A stretch of 64,000 nt of DNA from Silene conica (taxonomy: Eukaryota; Streptophyta; Magnoliopsida; Caryophyllales; Caryophyllaceae): contig CM055319.2 of the NCBI GenBank assembly GCA_029255685.2, positions 23,654,247 to 23,718,246 on the forward strand. Direction: 5' to 3'. The notes under the pieces were generated by a model that had not been told where the DNA came from, made no database searches, and worked only from the letters and a program-made list of their open reading frames with translations. A program made the position numbers and the translations under genes. Each line of letters starts with the position of its first letter. Within the stretch, counting starts at the first letter, position 1. This document shows positions 1 through 11,663 of this stretch, piece by piece.

Positions 1-1918
1 TCATGGATCGAACCATATCAAGTAGAGTTCGATTTCTCCGTTCGGACACACCATTTAATTGTGGTGTTCCAGGTGGAGTCAACTGTAGTACGATCCCACA
101 GTCTTTAAGGTGTTGATCAAACTCGCGTGAAAGATACTCACCACCACGATCCGAGCGTAGTGCTTTAATCTTTCTACCCAGCTGGTTCTGTACCCGATTC
201 TGGTATTCTTTGAACTTGTCAAAGGATTCACTTTTGTGCTTCATTAAGTAGACATAGCCATATCTACTTAAATCATCCGTGAAAGTGATGAAATACCTAT
301 AGCCATCTCGTGCGTTGATCGACATAGGGCCACATACGTCCGTATGTATGAGTCCTAATAGGTCGGCAGCGCGCATTCCAACACCTTTGAAGGAAATACG
401 AGTCATTTTGCCGATGAGACATGATTCACACGTGCCATATGATTCGAAATCAAAGGGCGAAATAGCTCCATTCTGTATGAGCTGTTTAACGCGTTTCTCA
501 TTTATGTGTCCCATACGACAATGCCATAGGTAAGTTTGATCTTTGTCACCTACCTTTATTCTTTTATTATTCACATGTAATATCTCGGTAGTTTGATCTA
601 AAACATAAATTCCATTCATGGAAACTGCCTTGCCATAAATCATATTGTGCAAAGAGAAAATACAGCTATTATTCTCTATTACAAATGAAAATCCGAGTTT
701 GTCAAGTGCAGAAACTGAAATAATGTTTTTGGATAAACTAGGAACATAATAACAGTTATACAAAAATAACTCGAATCCACTTGGAAGCTGGATTACGTAT
801 GTTCCCTTCGAGACTGCAGCCACACGTGCTCCATTCCCGACACGCAGGTCCACCTCACCCTTGATTAGGGGTTCTTGGTTTCGGAGGCCCTGCACATGAT
901 TACAAAGATGAGAACCACAACCAGTATCAAGTACCCAAGTTCCGCAACTTGCGTGGTTAATCTCAATCATGTGAATAAAAGAAGAAGAAGACATACCAAC
1001 AGGAGTAACGCGGCCTGCTTTAATGTCCTCGCGATACACGGGGCAGGAGCGCCTCCAATGCCCAGTCTTGTGGCAATGGTGACATTCCATGCTTGTATCC
1101 TTGCTCTTTGTCTTGCCTTGTGAGTTACTCGACTCACCAGGCCCACTCTTAGTAAATCCTGGTTTCTTGAACCTGGGCTTACCTACTGCTAGGTCGCCCT
1201 GAGCTTTAGCCTTCCCTTTACCTTTCCCTTTACTGGAGATCATGAGAACATCCTGCTTAAGACTCCCACTCAACTTAAGATCCTTCTCAGTCTGTACGAG
1301 AAGGGAGTGGAGCTCATGGGGAGTCTTCTTCATGTCGTTCATGTAGTAGTTGGCCCTAAAGAGGGCGAACCCGTCATGAAGCGAATGAAGCATGCGATCA
1401 ACGATGATGTTCTCACTGATCTTGCAGTTCAGGGACTCCAGTTTCTCGATATTCTCAATCATGTTGAGAATATGTGGGCTAACAGCTTGGCCCTTCTGGA
1501 GTTTCGCCTCAAAGAAGCGACAGGTATGCTCATAAGAAACGATTCTCGGAGCCTTGGAGAATTCGTTAGAGAGCGTGGTGAAAATCTTGTTTGCACCATG
1601 GGTTATGAAGCGTCTTTGCAAATTGGATTCCATTGCATAGATGAGTACGTTCTTTATCGCACCCGCTTCCATAACGAAATCGCTATGAGTGCGAATTTCG
1701 TTGGCTCTAGCTCCAGTTCCTGGGTGTGGCGGAATGGGCTCAGTTAAGAACTTGAGCTTACCGTCAGCAATGGCAGCATTCCGTAGTGCTGCCTCCCAGT
1801 CAGAGAAGTTTGACCCATCATTCCTCAGTCTAGTGGACTGATTCATGGAGTCCATGAAGGCTTTTAGCCAGGATTCACGTGCTAGCTTGGCACTTGGCAT
1901 TGGGTCTTCACCAGCCAT
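1..1918 (-). CDS. Ty1/copia gag-pol polyprotein, 3' part beyond the window
   Basis: Open frame of about 639 codons from an ATG at 1918 down to the left edge with no stop, so the protein continues outside. Order seen: gag domain of the UBN2/copia type in roughly the first 240 residues; a Lys/Gly-rich linker; a CCHC zinc knuckle (CHHCHKTGHWRRSC, near residues 279-292) for RNA binding; an aspartic protease with WVLDTGCGSH near 326-335; the integrase zinc region (LWHCRMGH near 463, CESC near 495); and the integrase core with Asp in HTDVCGP near 525, Asp in LRSDRGGEY near 586 and Glu in SERRNR near 625. Reverse transcriptase and RNase H must lie to the left. The start is the first ATG after the leader. 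The intact frame suggests a fairly recent element. Family is certain; the copia lineage was not resolved. Confidence 0.93.
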   Translation of the reverse strand, partial: MAGEDPMPSAKLARESWLKAFMDSMNQSTRLRNDGSNFSDWEAALRNAAIADGKLKFLTEPIPPHPGTGARANEIRTHSDFVMEAGAIKNVLIYAMESNLQRRFITHGANKIFTTLSNEFSKAPRIVSYEHTCRFFEAKLQKGQAVSPHILNMIENIEKLESLNCKISENIIVDRMLHSLHDGFALFRANYYMNDMKKTPHELHSLLVQTEKDLKLSGSLKQDVLMISSKGKGKGKAKAQGDLAVGKPRFKKPGFTKSGPGESSNSQGKTKSKDTSMECHHCHKTGHWRRSCPVYREDIKAGRVTPVGMSSSSFIHMIEINHASCGTWVLDTGCGSHLCNHVQGLRNQEPLIKGEVDLRVGNGARVAAVSKGTYVIQLPSGFELFLYNCYYVPSLSKNIISVSALDKLGFSFVIENNSCIFSLHNMIYGKAVSMNGIYVLDQTTEILHVNNKRIKVGDKDQTYLWHCRMGHINEKRVKQLIQNGAISPFDFESYGTCESCLIGKMTRISFKGVGMRAADLLGLIHTDVCGPMSINARDGYRYFITFTDDLSRYGYVYLMKHKSESFDKFKEYQNRVQNQLGRKIKALRSDRGGEYLSREFDQHLKDCGIVLQLTPPGTPQLNGVSERRNRTLLDMVRSM

Positions 1919-3650
1919 TTTAGTTTTACAGCAGTTTTATTGAACGTGTTCTACACTGAAAAAGAAGATAAAACAAAACCATATAAGCAACTTATTGTTG
2001 TGATTTAAGTCTATATTAAATGTGAATTTAAACTCGTAGACTCATGCATTTATATAATTGATCTCCCTCAAGAATTATATAAACGATCCCAAGACTCAAT
2101 TTCCGTATATTGATAAGCCCACAGTTTGGCTAATTCCAATCGTTGGAACTCTTGGTCGATAGGTTTCCGTATATCCTATCTATTAGTCCATCTCAGTCAC
2201 TGGAATATTATCGAGTGACCATGATGTTGAGATAAAATAAATCATCTGTTCCCACTTACCCGACGTAGAAGGGGTCATATTATGCCTACCGACGAAGAAG
2301 GGATTCATGGGAGGCTGATTTATAAAGACTAATCTCAATTTTTGGTTATACGAGGAAGACCCCATCAACTTTTATTTATTCATATTTAAGTGAACTAAAA
2401 ACTAGCATTGCGTGAATGAATTAAATAAAGTGATGGCTTTAAATGACATGTGACATCTGTATTGTCACAGAAAACTAACGCGAGACCTCTACATGAGTCA
2501 GTTTTCAGGCATGATATAGGTGGTTTGGTTTTTAGGCGGAATATGATGCAAGCTATTATCGATGAAAGCATAAAGATAAATGCAATAAACGTAAATAAAA
2601 GTCCTAGTGTGGCCTATCCTACCAAAATAAACATAAAACAACTTGGAATCCACTGTTGGACCCTAGAAGCTTGTCTTGATGTTCCATCTTGGTCCTTGCA
2701 GCGGGAGTGAGCATCCGGTCTCCGTCTTGTCTTTGGTCTTCACAAAATTACTAATTTAAATTACATGAGTAGACCTAGATACATTCTAATTTAAATACAA
2801 AAGTAATTACATGGCAAAAACCCAAAACGGAGATTCAAGATCTCAAAATTACAAGCAAGATCGTGTCCCATCATTACGGTGACACAATCTTCTAAGGCCA
2901 CACTAAGTTACAACCGTTTGCAAAAATTAAATACGTTATTGAAAGCATTCAAAGCATTCACAAGACGATAAATAAAATGCATCAACTAAAACAATTTATA
3001 CATGACATAATACCGTTATTATGATTAATAAATTTATACCAAACCACCTTTTAAGATTAAAATTAAGTGACTATACCGTTTTAATCACCAATTTTAATAA
3101 ACATATAATCCATTGTTTTAAACTGCTTTAAAAACAATATGTATCAAACAAGGGTGAACCGTTTCACTAAATAATATACTATTTCCGTATACAGTATATT
3201 ATTTTAAGCCATGTGAAAATAAGAAAACAAGTTATTTTCGAAAATAAACACCCCGAAACGAGAGCACTCGATCGAGTAACAGGGGCACTCGATCGAGTGT
3301 CAGGGTCACTCGATCGAGTGCAGCAGTGCTCGATCGAGTGGCTCGTAAAAATCGCAAATCGCTGCACTTTTAAATCAAAACGAGTTTATAACTTGGATTT
3401 AAAACTTGTAAATCATATATAAACAACAACAAAAGATTCACATATTGCTAAAAATATCGATTAATTAACAACATGCAAATTATAATCGAAAACAAGATCG
3501 ATTTCTCACAAAAATACACGCACGGCAGCCTGGTACGGGGGCACTCGATCGAGTGTCACAGGGACTCGATCGAGTGCCTAGGCAGATGCACGGTTTTCTC
3601 AAAATTTTGATTTTATGAAAGACACAATTGTAAAAATTTCATGGCCTAAG
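1919..3650 (-). other. Untranslated leader of the minus-strand copia element
   Basis: About 1.7 kb between the primer-binding site and the gag ATG. No convincing ORF on either strand; the short frames here are chance. A leader this long is unusual for copia elements. It holds two clusters of the palindrome CACTCGATCGAGTG (3265-3340 and 3542-3576). The rest is AT-rich. Confidence 0.75.
3265..3340. repeat. Four-copy array of the CTCGATCGAG palindrome
   Basis: Four near-perfect copies of the 14-bp palindrome CACTCGATCGAGTG with start-to-start spacing of about 21 bp, i.e. two helical turns. A further pair lies at 3542-3576. All sit in the copia leader, so they would be in its genomic RNA. The same motif appears in unrelated gypsy elements elsewhere in the window. 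Confidence 0.9.
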
Positions 3651-3662
3651 GCTCTGATACCA
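3651..3662 (-). promoter_or_regulatory. Primer-binding site for initiator tRNA-Met
   Basis: Read on the minus strand this is TGGTATCAGAGC, the usual copia primer-binding site complementary to the 3' end of initiator tRNA-Met. It lies two bases inside the LTR end and fixes the element's orientation: the 5' LTR is at 3665-4664 and the coding region lies to the left. Confidence 0.93.
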
Positions 3663-3664
3663 CT

Positions 3665-4664
3665 TGTGGGGAATAAAACGCGTATTCACCCTAAAATTGT
3701 AGGATTATAATGAAATATACAATTGCGAATATCGTCATAAGATTAAAAAGCATGAGAAAAGAAGTACAACCTTTAGTCCTCGCGCAAAAGGCCTAAGAAC
3801 AGGAATTAATGCAAATTCCCTCCTATAACTTGCACCCAAGACTTAGTTTGAGACGTGGCCGCGTGTGCTAGAAATCCTCTCCAATTGCCTTGCAATATAG
3901 GGAGAGCCCTTGAGGTTTTAGATGTGAGATCTGAGGTTTTGGGAGAAGAATGCTCTCAAACCCTAATTTTACTTGAGAATTATGTTACAGTGCAACAAGA
4001 GTAGTTGATATAAGGAGAAGGACTCTCCTTATATACTACATATATGGCCGGCCGAAATTGGGGTTTGGTAGGAGTGGGCTTTCCACTCTTACCTTATCCC
4101 AATGCGTGATTCGACCCATTTAGCTTTAAGTTGTTCGCTGGTTTTATTTATAAATCGTAACATGTTATCAGATATTAATACAGTCGATATATTAATAACG
4201 GTCTGATAAAATACGATATTGTATAATTACCTAAATTAATATAACTGTTTATATTAATTCGCGAATACAATATTTAATTAAATATAACTGTTTATATTTA
4301 ATTTACGAATTAATCTTGTAATCCGTATTAGCTAAAATTATTTAATCCGTATTAAATAATAATCCTCAACATCTTGTTGACTAATTTAATAGTCAATACC
4401 TCTGACTAACTGTTTAGTCATATTCGGCAAAATGTGACTGTATTTTCATACCTTCACATCTCTCAAACGTGTCCTATAGGTGTGACGTATAGGGACCAGT
4501 TGACCACCGCCATCCGTATGACAATAACGTCAAACTTATCTAGCAAGCCAACCGTTATTGATAAACGTGGATCAACTGGTAATAATACAGAAGTATGCCC
4601 TTGTGATCCTTAAAGAGATTTAATAAGTCATTGTACTTAATTGTCAAGGACACCAGCCCCAACA
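3665..4664 (-). repeat. 5' LTR of the minus-strand copia element
   Basis: On the minus strand it starts TGTTGGGGCTGG and ends TTCCCCACA, giving TG...CA ends over exactly 1,000 bp next to the primer-binding site. Two relatives occur in the window: a solo LTR at 9939-10926 and a diverged copy at 59045-60056. The flanking 5 bp on the right (gggat, 4665-4669) would be one half of the target duplication; the other half is outside the window. It is inserted in an Athila-type gag remnant. Confidence 0.92.
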
Positions 4665-7246
4665 GGGATGACACTCACACTTTCCCCAAAGTCGCACAAA
4701 GCGTGCTCGATGTTTATCCCTCCTACGGAGCATTGGATAGAAAAAATCCCCGATCCCCTAACTTGATTGGCAAGTCATATGGAACCATCTTTGCCGACAA
4801 TGAAATGACATTCACTTCCTTTTTTTCTTCGGTGGAGGGTATTGTGGCCTCCACCTCCTCAACAAGCTTAATTAATTCCTCGCACCGAGGATCCCCCTTG
4901 GTGATTTTCCGAAGGAATTCGCACATTCGTTTCTCCATGAGGCTCTCCTCGTATCCATGGTTTTTTTCTCCGATTACATGTACCTCTTCCTCTTTGATAC
5001 TAATGTTCTCATCACTAATCTTCTATGGAATTTCCAAGACTTGTTGCATCACAAAGTCTATGTCATCAATTTCGACCTCATTATAATCATGGGGAGAAGT
5101 AATGGGCACCATCACCATCACTTCCTCCTCAACACTATCTTCACTTCCACTTCCACTTCCAAACACCGTCATAACTTGTTCACACTTGGACCCTCCTTCA
5201 CCACTCCTTTTCTCTAGCATAGGTTGCTCTTGCTTGCTTGTCATGATAGCATTGACGCCATGTGGCTTTGAAGCGTCTCAGGAGCTTTGGCCGTGGGCAA
5301 GAAAACCGCCCGGTGGCCTTTGCGGGTTAGCTAAGGCTTGGGAGGCAACTCTAGCCTCAGTTTCTCGGGTCTCCTTTTGGTTGGCGTTCTTCAAATTCAC
5401 CATTTCTTGGTTATGCGTTGCTTTCATGGTTTTCACAAGTTTAAGCAACTCCCCCACTTGAGAGTCACTCGAAGGGTCTTGGTGATGAGCATTGGTAAGG
5501 GGCAAGGGGAACCATAATCATTCCCTACGCCCCCACCTTGAGAATTTACCCTAAGTTTGTTGAAGTTAGGGTTTGGGTTGTGGGTAGGAAATTGTTGATT
5601 GAAATTTGGGTCATTGAAGTTTTGGTTGTTGAAATTGTTGTTGTTGAAATTTTGATTTGGATTGGGATTTGGTTTGTTGTTGAAGTGGTTGTTTTGGAAT
5701 GGAACTTGGTTGAAATTTTGGTTTAGTGGGTTGAAGTTTTATTGGTTTTGACTGGTTTTGAAATTGGGGTTGTTGTAGTTTGGGTCAAGGAATTTTTTTG
5801 CAAAGCCTTGATTGGCTTGATTCAATTGGTTCCCTTGGTAGTAGTTTGATTTTGAAAGTTGTTTCTCGGATTAAAGTTTCCACCCCTTGGTTGGAATCCG
5901 GGTGGATTTTGAGCTTGGGTTTGTGTGAGTTGGTGAAGGTTTAGAACATTCATACTCTTGTAGCTTATGTTGGGGTGACCTCGCATGCCCGGATGGTAAT
6001 AGTTTGAATTGGGGTTGAAAGTGTTTGTATTCCTTGAATTATTGAAGGCTAGGAAAGCGTACAACTCTTATTCACTTCCACTTCCCTCAAAAGAGTTCTT
6101 GTTGGCACACACCTCGAACGTGTGGCCACTACCTTCACACAAGTCACATGAAACAATGTTATTGACTTGATACATCCCGGGGCCATGACTCCCGCTAGCT
6201 TTGCTCGTTCGACCTTTGGTTAATTCCTCCACATTTTTTGTCAACAAGTCGATTTTTGCATTGGTTTCTTCGTTAGCCTTTGTATTAGATAGGCTCTCAT
6301 TTGGGTACTTGCTACTCCTTCTCAACACGTTTCCTCTTGTACAATAGTTTTCCTCGGAGTCCACAATCTTCTTGATTAATTCCGTACCTTCCTCATCCGG
6401 TAGGTGATCAAAGCTTCCCCCCGCCGATACATTCACCATCTCCTTGGTGCGCGGGAGAAGGGTTTGAAAGAACGTTTGAGTAGTATACCACGTCGGGATG
6501 TCGTGACGAGGGCACCTGGCTAGTAGATCTTGGTATGTATCTCACGCTTCCCCTAAACTGTCCCCGTCATCCTATTGGAATTGGGTAATCTCATTACGAA
6601 TCATCGCGGTCTTTGAAGAGGGGTAGTAATTTTAAAGGAAGGCCTTGGCTAAATCATCCCATGTGGTGAAGGTATTGGGAGGATGGATGTTTAGCCAACG
6701 ATCCGCCTTGTCGGTGAGCGAATATGGGAATAACATCAATCTCAATGTTTCTTCCGGGACTTCGGTCTTTTTTATCATCGCAATCTTGCCCTTAAACTTC
6801 CTCAAGTGACTGTGAGCATCTTCGTGAGAGGCCCCACCAAATGCATGCTTCTCGATGGAACTCATTTGTGATGGGTGGATCTCGAAATTTTGGGGGACAA
6901 GGTTACCAAAGTTGATGGGATTTGTCGTATCATTGTGGTTTGGATGGTTATGGTCTCGGAAGGCGGCCATGATGTGGAGGTGAGGTGGGTTTTGAATGTG
7001 AGGTGTGAGTGGTGGTGAATCCTCTTCTACCTCGGAAGTATAGAATGAGTTTTCAATATTGTCGAATGTTGGTTGATGTTATTCTTGATTTGGGCTTTGT
7101 AGTTCGGGTGAAGTAGGGAGGTTGTTTTGGCTAGTAGAAGCTAGGGATGCAATTCTCACCCTAGCTAGAGTTCGCCTCCTTAAGGCTCGAAAAAGCCTCT
7201 CCGGTTCGGAACTAGAAAGTAGAGAAGATGTATCACCCTTTGGCAT
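4665..7246 (-). pseudogene. Athila-type Ty3/gypsy gag and start of protease, degraded
   Basis: Coding begins at an ATG at 7246 (MPKGDTSS...) and runs leftward with several stops and frame changes. Recognisable parts: the retrotransposon gag domain (FGGASHEDAHSHLRKF, then LFPYSLTDKADRWL, about 6640-6880), the segment CPRHDIPTWY near 6490-6520, a CCHC knuckle CDLCEGSGHTFEVC near 6105-6150, an Asn-rich stretch, and a decayed region before the protease (about 4720-4940). A reading frame of about 110 codons survives at 6632-6970 and another at 6068-6439. It is cut at 4664/4665 by the copia LTR. It is too broken to make a full Gag. Confidence 0.88.
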
Positions 7247-7409
7247 AAAACTTAGCACAAATGTTAGTCGTCCTAGTGTTTTTAGGCACTAGGGAGAATA
7301 ATAAGCACAACCACTCTACAAAGGACGAAGAAAACTTAAACAAGAGCAAACAAAAACACAACTAACTAAGACTTAAAACTAAAACTAAACTACGGAATTT
7401 CTAGCACCA

Positions 7410-7427
7410 TCCCCAGCAACGGCGCCA
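7410..7427 (-). promoter_or_regulatory. Primer-binding site, tRNA-Asp type
   Basis: On the minus strand TGGCGCCGTTGCTGGGGA, one base off the tRNA-Asp-type site used by many Athila-like elements. It lies six bases inside the LTR end at 7434, and the gag ATG follows about 160 bp further in. Confidence 0.88.
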
Positions 7428-7433
7428 TTTTCA

Positions 7434-8797
7434 TGAGCGAGTTTGTGTCGTCAATTCTCACTATCAAACAATATTTATAAATCCGAATAAAGTAGTAAAA
7501 TTGGGTTGTCGATCACAAGGATGGTGGGGATAGTTGCCTAGTTCGATTCCAGTTAAAGTTTAATCGGGGGTAATAGGTTGAGAAAGGTGATTAACAACTA
7601 ATGAGCAATAAATAAAACTAAGATGTGAATTCAATTAAAGGTAAACTAGGGTGTCGAGGTTACTAAGGTAGGTCGGTAACGAAACATGCAAATGGGGTCT
7701 AAGGTCGCTCCTATAGTAGGTCTCGGTTCGTCTCGTCTTTCGATTTGACTCACCTAAAGTCAAGCCCTATCCTAGCTCTCGCTATAAACAAGGTCAACTA
7801 ACATACATACATGCCTATGAAAGCCCTAGACTATCTTCAAAGACAAACAAAGCCAAGATTCATGTCCAACCGTCATTGACGCATTTCATCAAACACATAA
7901 CATGCATATAATGAAAACCCAACAAAGGAGAGTGCCCAAGTCTAACCCTAAGCAAGTTTCATCACTACCAACCCACCATAGCACACCCCTAACCCTAGCA
8001 AGGGAACTACTCACTCATAATAGAGGCAAACAAACAAAACATTGTAGAGAAATTGCTAGACATGTTGGATAATGCCAAGGTAAACAAATGAACAAAGAAA
8101 ACTCAAACAAATGAAATAACTAAGTAAAGATAGGAGATACTATACCAACAACTTGAATAAAGTGAGGAACTTTGATTACAAAAGAAGAGTCTTCTCAAAC
8201 CCTCCAAATTACAACCAAAATCCACTAGGAAAAGAGCTAAGAACAACTAAGAGAGATTCCCCAAATGATTAACTAAAATATTAAGTAAAAACTAAGGAAA
8301 GATTCTAAGATTTAATTTGAGTTTTTGAGTCTAAGTAGCTAGGCAATGGAACAGTAAAACCCTAGAAAAGTGTGCTTACGAAATAAAAAGTTGCGTCGAT
8401 GAAAATAGTCTAAGTGCGAGTTTATATAGTGCGCGAGAATCTGAAGAATGACGCTCAGCCGGTCAACCGACTGCCGTTTTGGGACCGGCTAAGAGTCCAA
8501 ATGTAAACTTCTGACTTTTTTCTTCTTTCTTTGCATGAACATGTACTACAAGCCGGCCGACCGACTGACTGAGAGTGCCTGGGGTTATTTCTTCACAAAA
8601 TCTTCACTTTTTGCAACAAATCCGTCTCGTTTGATCCCGTTTCTTCGTTCTCGCCTCAATACCTACAAAATGGAAACCAAATAGGAATAATCGAGGTAAC
8701 GGGAATGAAATCAAGCAAAGGCATGCAAAACGGGGTCGAAACGGGATGAAAAATGAAGAAAAGATAATTAAATTCATGACCAATTTGGGACTCATCA
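7434..8797 (-). repeat. 5' LTR of the minus-strand Athila-type element
   Basis: 1,364 bp. On the minus strand it starts TGATGAGTCCCAAATTGG and ends CGCTCA next to the primer-binding site. A stretch of GTCGGCCGAC-type palindromes lies at 8456-8480 and 8553-8572 near the transcribed part. No coding potential. It is inserted in a chromovirus protease fragment (8798-9347). The second LTR is outside the window, so the target duplication cannot be checked. Confidence 0.85.
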
Positions 8798-9342
8798 GTA
8801 ACCCATGAATCTCTTCTAGAAAAACACCACCGAACTCCCCCACAACTGGAATACTCTCAGCAGTCACCTCCCCGACTCTGGTTTCTCTCACATGACAAAG
8901 AATCAGAGGACACCCCTTCCTCAGATAAGACTTAAAGGTCAAAACTGATATAACTTTGACCTTGGGCCTAACAAAAAAACCCTTATACGACACTCTAACC
9001 CCTTTGGATCCCTTCACGGTCACCTTCTTCTGGTGACAATTGATGGTAGCCTTATACTGACCTAGCCAATCCATCCCTACTATTACCTCAAAGCCATAAC
9101 GGAAACTCGAAAAGATCGATAAGAAAGTCAACCTGTCCTATTACAAACGATACACCTCTATACACTTTCCGACACATTACAGACTCTCCATAAGGTATGC
9201 ACACCTCATCATTAGCTAACTCAATCGACTCTATTCCTAAACTCCAAGCATGGCTTACAGACACAAAAGAATGGGTTATCCCAGAATCAAGCAAATCGAA
9301 ACTAAGACAGCCATGAATAAGAAAAGTAATGGTCACCACACA
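8798..9342 (-). pseudogene. Chromovirus-like Ty3/gypsy protease fragment
   Basis: Two minus-strand frames join across a frameshift near 9090-9130. The upstream one carries the aspartic protease motif DLLDSGITHSF; the downstream one reads GFEVIVGMDWLGQY, then a stretch ending in PVVGEFGGVFLEEIHG, which is the typical link between protease and reverse transcriptase in Tekay/Del-type chromoviruses. Both ends are cut off by other elements: the Athila LTR ending at 8797 and the Athila LTR starting at 9348. It is therefore the oldest piece of this local nest. Non-functional. Confidence 0.82.
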
Positions 9343-9347
9343 TGCGT

Positions 9348-11532
9348 TGATGCGTGCATATTATATAAACTTTTTAGCATCTTATGACACACATTTCTAG
9401 GCATTCACGCATGTTTTATGCTTTGTTTTGCCCCGAATTCGCTTCTTTGTGTCTTTCTTGTTATTTATAGGAAAGTTCGCGAAATTCGCAAAAACCACAC
9501 CAATCTACCGCAAGTGAACTATTTTTAGAAGATGCAACTTGAACAAGGCAAAACTTACGAGCTTGGAAGTGCATATATCAAAGGAAAAGGCCTTCGGATG
9601 CCGCAATCTGTGTTTAGGTTAGATTAGTGATGTAATCTAATTTCCCTATATAAGGGACTAGGTTAAGCACTAATCAGAATTCATTATTCATTATTCATAC
9701 TTTCAGAAACACACTTAGCAGCTCTAATCATTTTTTAGGTTTTACTTTTCTCTTAAGCTTTCGTTCACAGTAACTCTTTCCGGTTCATCTTTTGTTCATC
9801 TTTCTCTGCCATTATTCTATATTAGTGTAACTTTCTTTCCCTTAATCTTTACTGACTTTCTATTTTGTTTCTATTTTTGCTATTAGTTTATATTCATTAT
9901 CATTATGTCGTTATTGTTTTATAGTTCAATGGTTAATCTGTTGGGGCTGGTGTCCTTGACAGTTAGTACAATGACTTACTAAATCTCTTTAAGGATCACA
10001 AGGGCATACTTCAGTATTATTATCAATTGATCCACGTTTATCAATAACGGTTGACTTGCTAGATAAGTTTGACGTTATTGTCATACGGATGGCGGTGATC
10101 AACTGGTCCCTATACGTCACACCTATAGGACACGTTTGAAAGATGTGAAGGTATGAAAATACAGTCTCATTTATGCCGGATACGACTAAACAGTTAGTCA
10201 GAGGTATTGACAATTAAATTAGTCACTGAGATGATGAGATTATTATTTAATACGGATTAAATAATTTTAGCTAATACGGATTACATGATTAATTCGTAAA
10301 ATTAAATATAAAAAGTTATATTTAATTAAATATTGAATTCGCGTATTAATATAAACAGTTATATTAATTTGACTAATCATACAATATCGTAATTTTATCA
10401 GACCATTATTAATACATCGATTGCATTAATATCTGATAACATGTGTGCGATTTATAATTAAAATCCCGCGAATAATATTTAGCAAAACGGGTCGAATCAC
10501 GCAAAGGAATAAGGTAAGAGTGGAAAAAGCCCACTCTCACCCCAACCCTATTCGGCCGACCCATAAGTTACAAAAGGAGAGTTATTCTCCTTTTGTCAAC
10601 TACTGTTAAATAATAATTTTCACAATTAGGGTTTTGAGAGCATTCTTCTCCCAAAACTCAGATCTCACATCAAAACTCACAAAAGCTCTCCCCATATTGC
10701 AAGGCAATTGGAGAGTATTTCTAGCACACGCGACATCATCTCAAACCAAGTCTTGGGTGCAAGTTATAGGAGGAATTTACTTTAATTCTTGTTCTTAGGC
10801 CTATTCAAGCAAGGACCCAAGGTTGTTATTTCTTTTATGTTTTAATTATCTTATGACTATATTCGCAACTGTAAATTTCATTATAATCTTTCATGTTTAG
10901 GGCGAATACATGCAATATTCCCCACATAATGTATATCCCGAAACTATGCGTAGGTAATTCCCTTAATATGCTAGGATGAGGGAAATCGCGGTAGTAATGT
11001 TGTAGGACTCACATGTTAGTCGTTTATGCGACGAGGTTTGTTTATAAACAATTTAATCAGAAAACCTGTTAATTGAGTGCAGGCATGAGACCGGTTTAAT
11101 TAGTAAAACTCCACCTGGATCGAAAGATTGGTAGAGTAGACTTGCTTAGAACAATCGATATAACCTACCTAGATCGAGAGATTGGTAGCGGAGTCTAGTG
11201 TGATTTGAGACCGACATGAGATAATCTCTACCCACATTTTCAAAGATTTGGCTGACCTAGTATTTTTGTATTGCATGAACTACTGCGGTGACCAGATTCC
11301 TGAAATATTCCCTTCTTAATCGTTTAAACTCAATTTTCTAATCCTTTTTGTTCTTTTATTTCTTGTTTTGAGTAGTTATTTTAAGCAAACAAACAAACAC
11401 CCCCCCTAAATTTATGACCAATGAACTGACCTTAATTAAAACTCTGCCTCCCTGTGGGATTGACCCTACTACCACTAGCTCCCGTTAGTTGTACCTAGGT
11501 TTATCTTTGACTGTGTTTACGACCGCATGTGA
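9348..11532 (+). repeat. 5' LTR of the plus-strand Athila-type element (interrupted)
   Basis: Starts TGATGCGTGCATATT at 9348 and ends near 11532, a few bases before a tRNA-Asp-type primer-binding site. After removing the nested copia solo LTR (9939-10926 plus one target duplication) about 1.2 kb remains. The part after the insertion ends with the 'ccctgtgggattgaccc' type sequence common near the 3' end of Athila LTRs. The last dinucleotide appears mutated, so the right border is good to about 6 bp. Confidence 0.78.
9939..10926 (+). repeat. Copia solo LTR
   Basis: 988 bp, starting TGTTGGGGCTGG and ending TTCCCCACA, the same family as the LTR at 3665-4664 but in the opposite orientation. No primer-binding site or internal sequence adjoins it. 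It is flanked by taatc (9934-9938) and taatg (10927-10931), a target duplication with one mismatch, as expected of a solo LTR left by LTR-LTR recombination. It sits inside the Athila LTR. Confidence 0.9.
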
Positions 11533-11537
11533 AATTT

Positions 11538-11555
11538 TAACACCGTTGCCGGGGA
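11538..11555 (+). promoter_or_regulatory. Degenerate tRNA-Asp-type primer-binding site
   Basis: TAACACCGTTGCCGGGGA differs from the tRNA-Asp-type site at three bases near its 5' end. It sets the orientation of this element (plus) and the inner border of its 5' LTR. Confidence 0.75.
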
Positions 11556-11663
11556 GGAAATAGGTTTTAAATTTTGTTTAAGTTTATTTCTGTTTCCTTT
11601 TGTCTTAAGGAATTATGTTTTAGTTCCTTAAGACTGTTCTTATTTTTTTCTTTAGTGTTATGC

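Noticed and set aside
315..1747. Plus-strand ORFs over the left copia element
   Set aside because: They are shadows of the gag-pol frame on the minus strand, which carries all the domain motifs.
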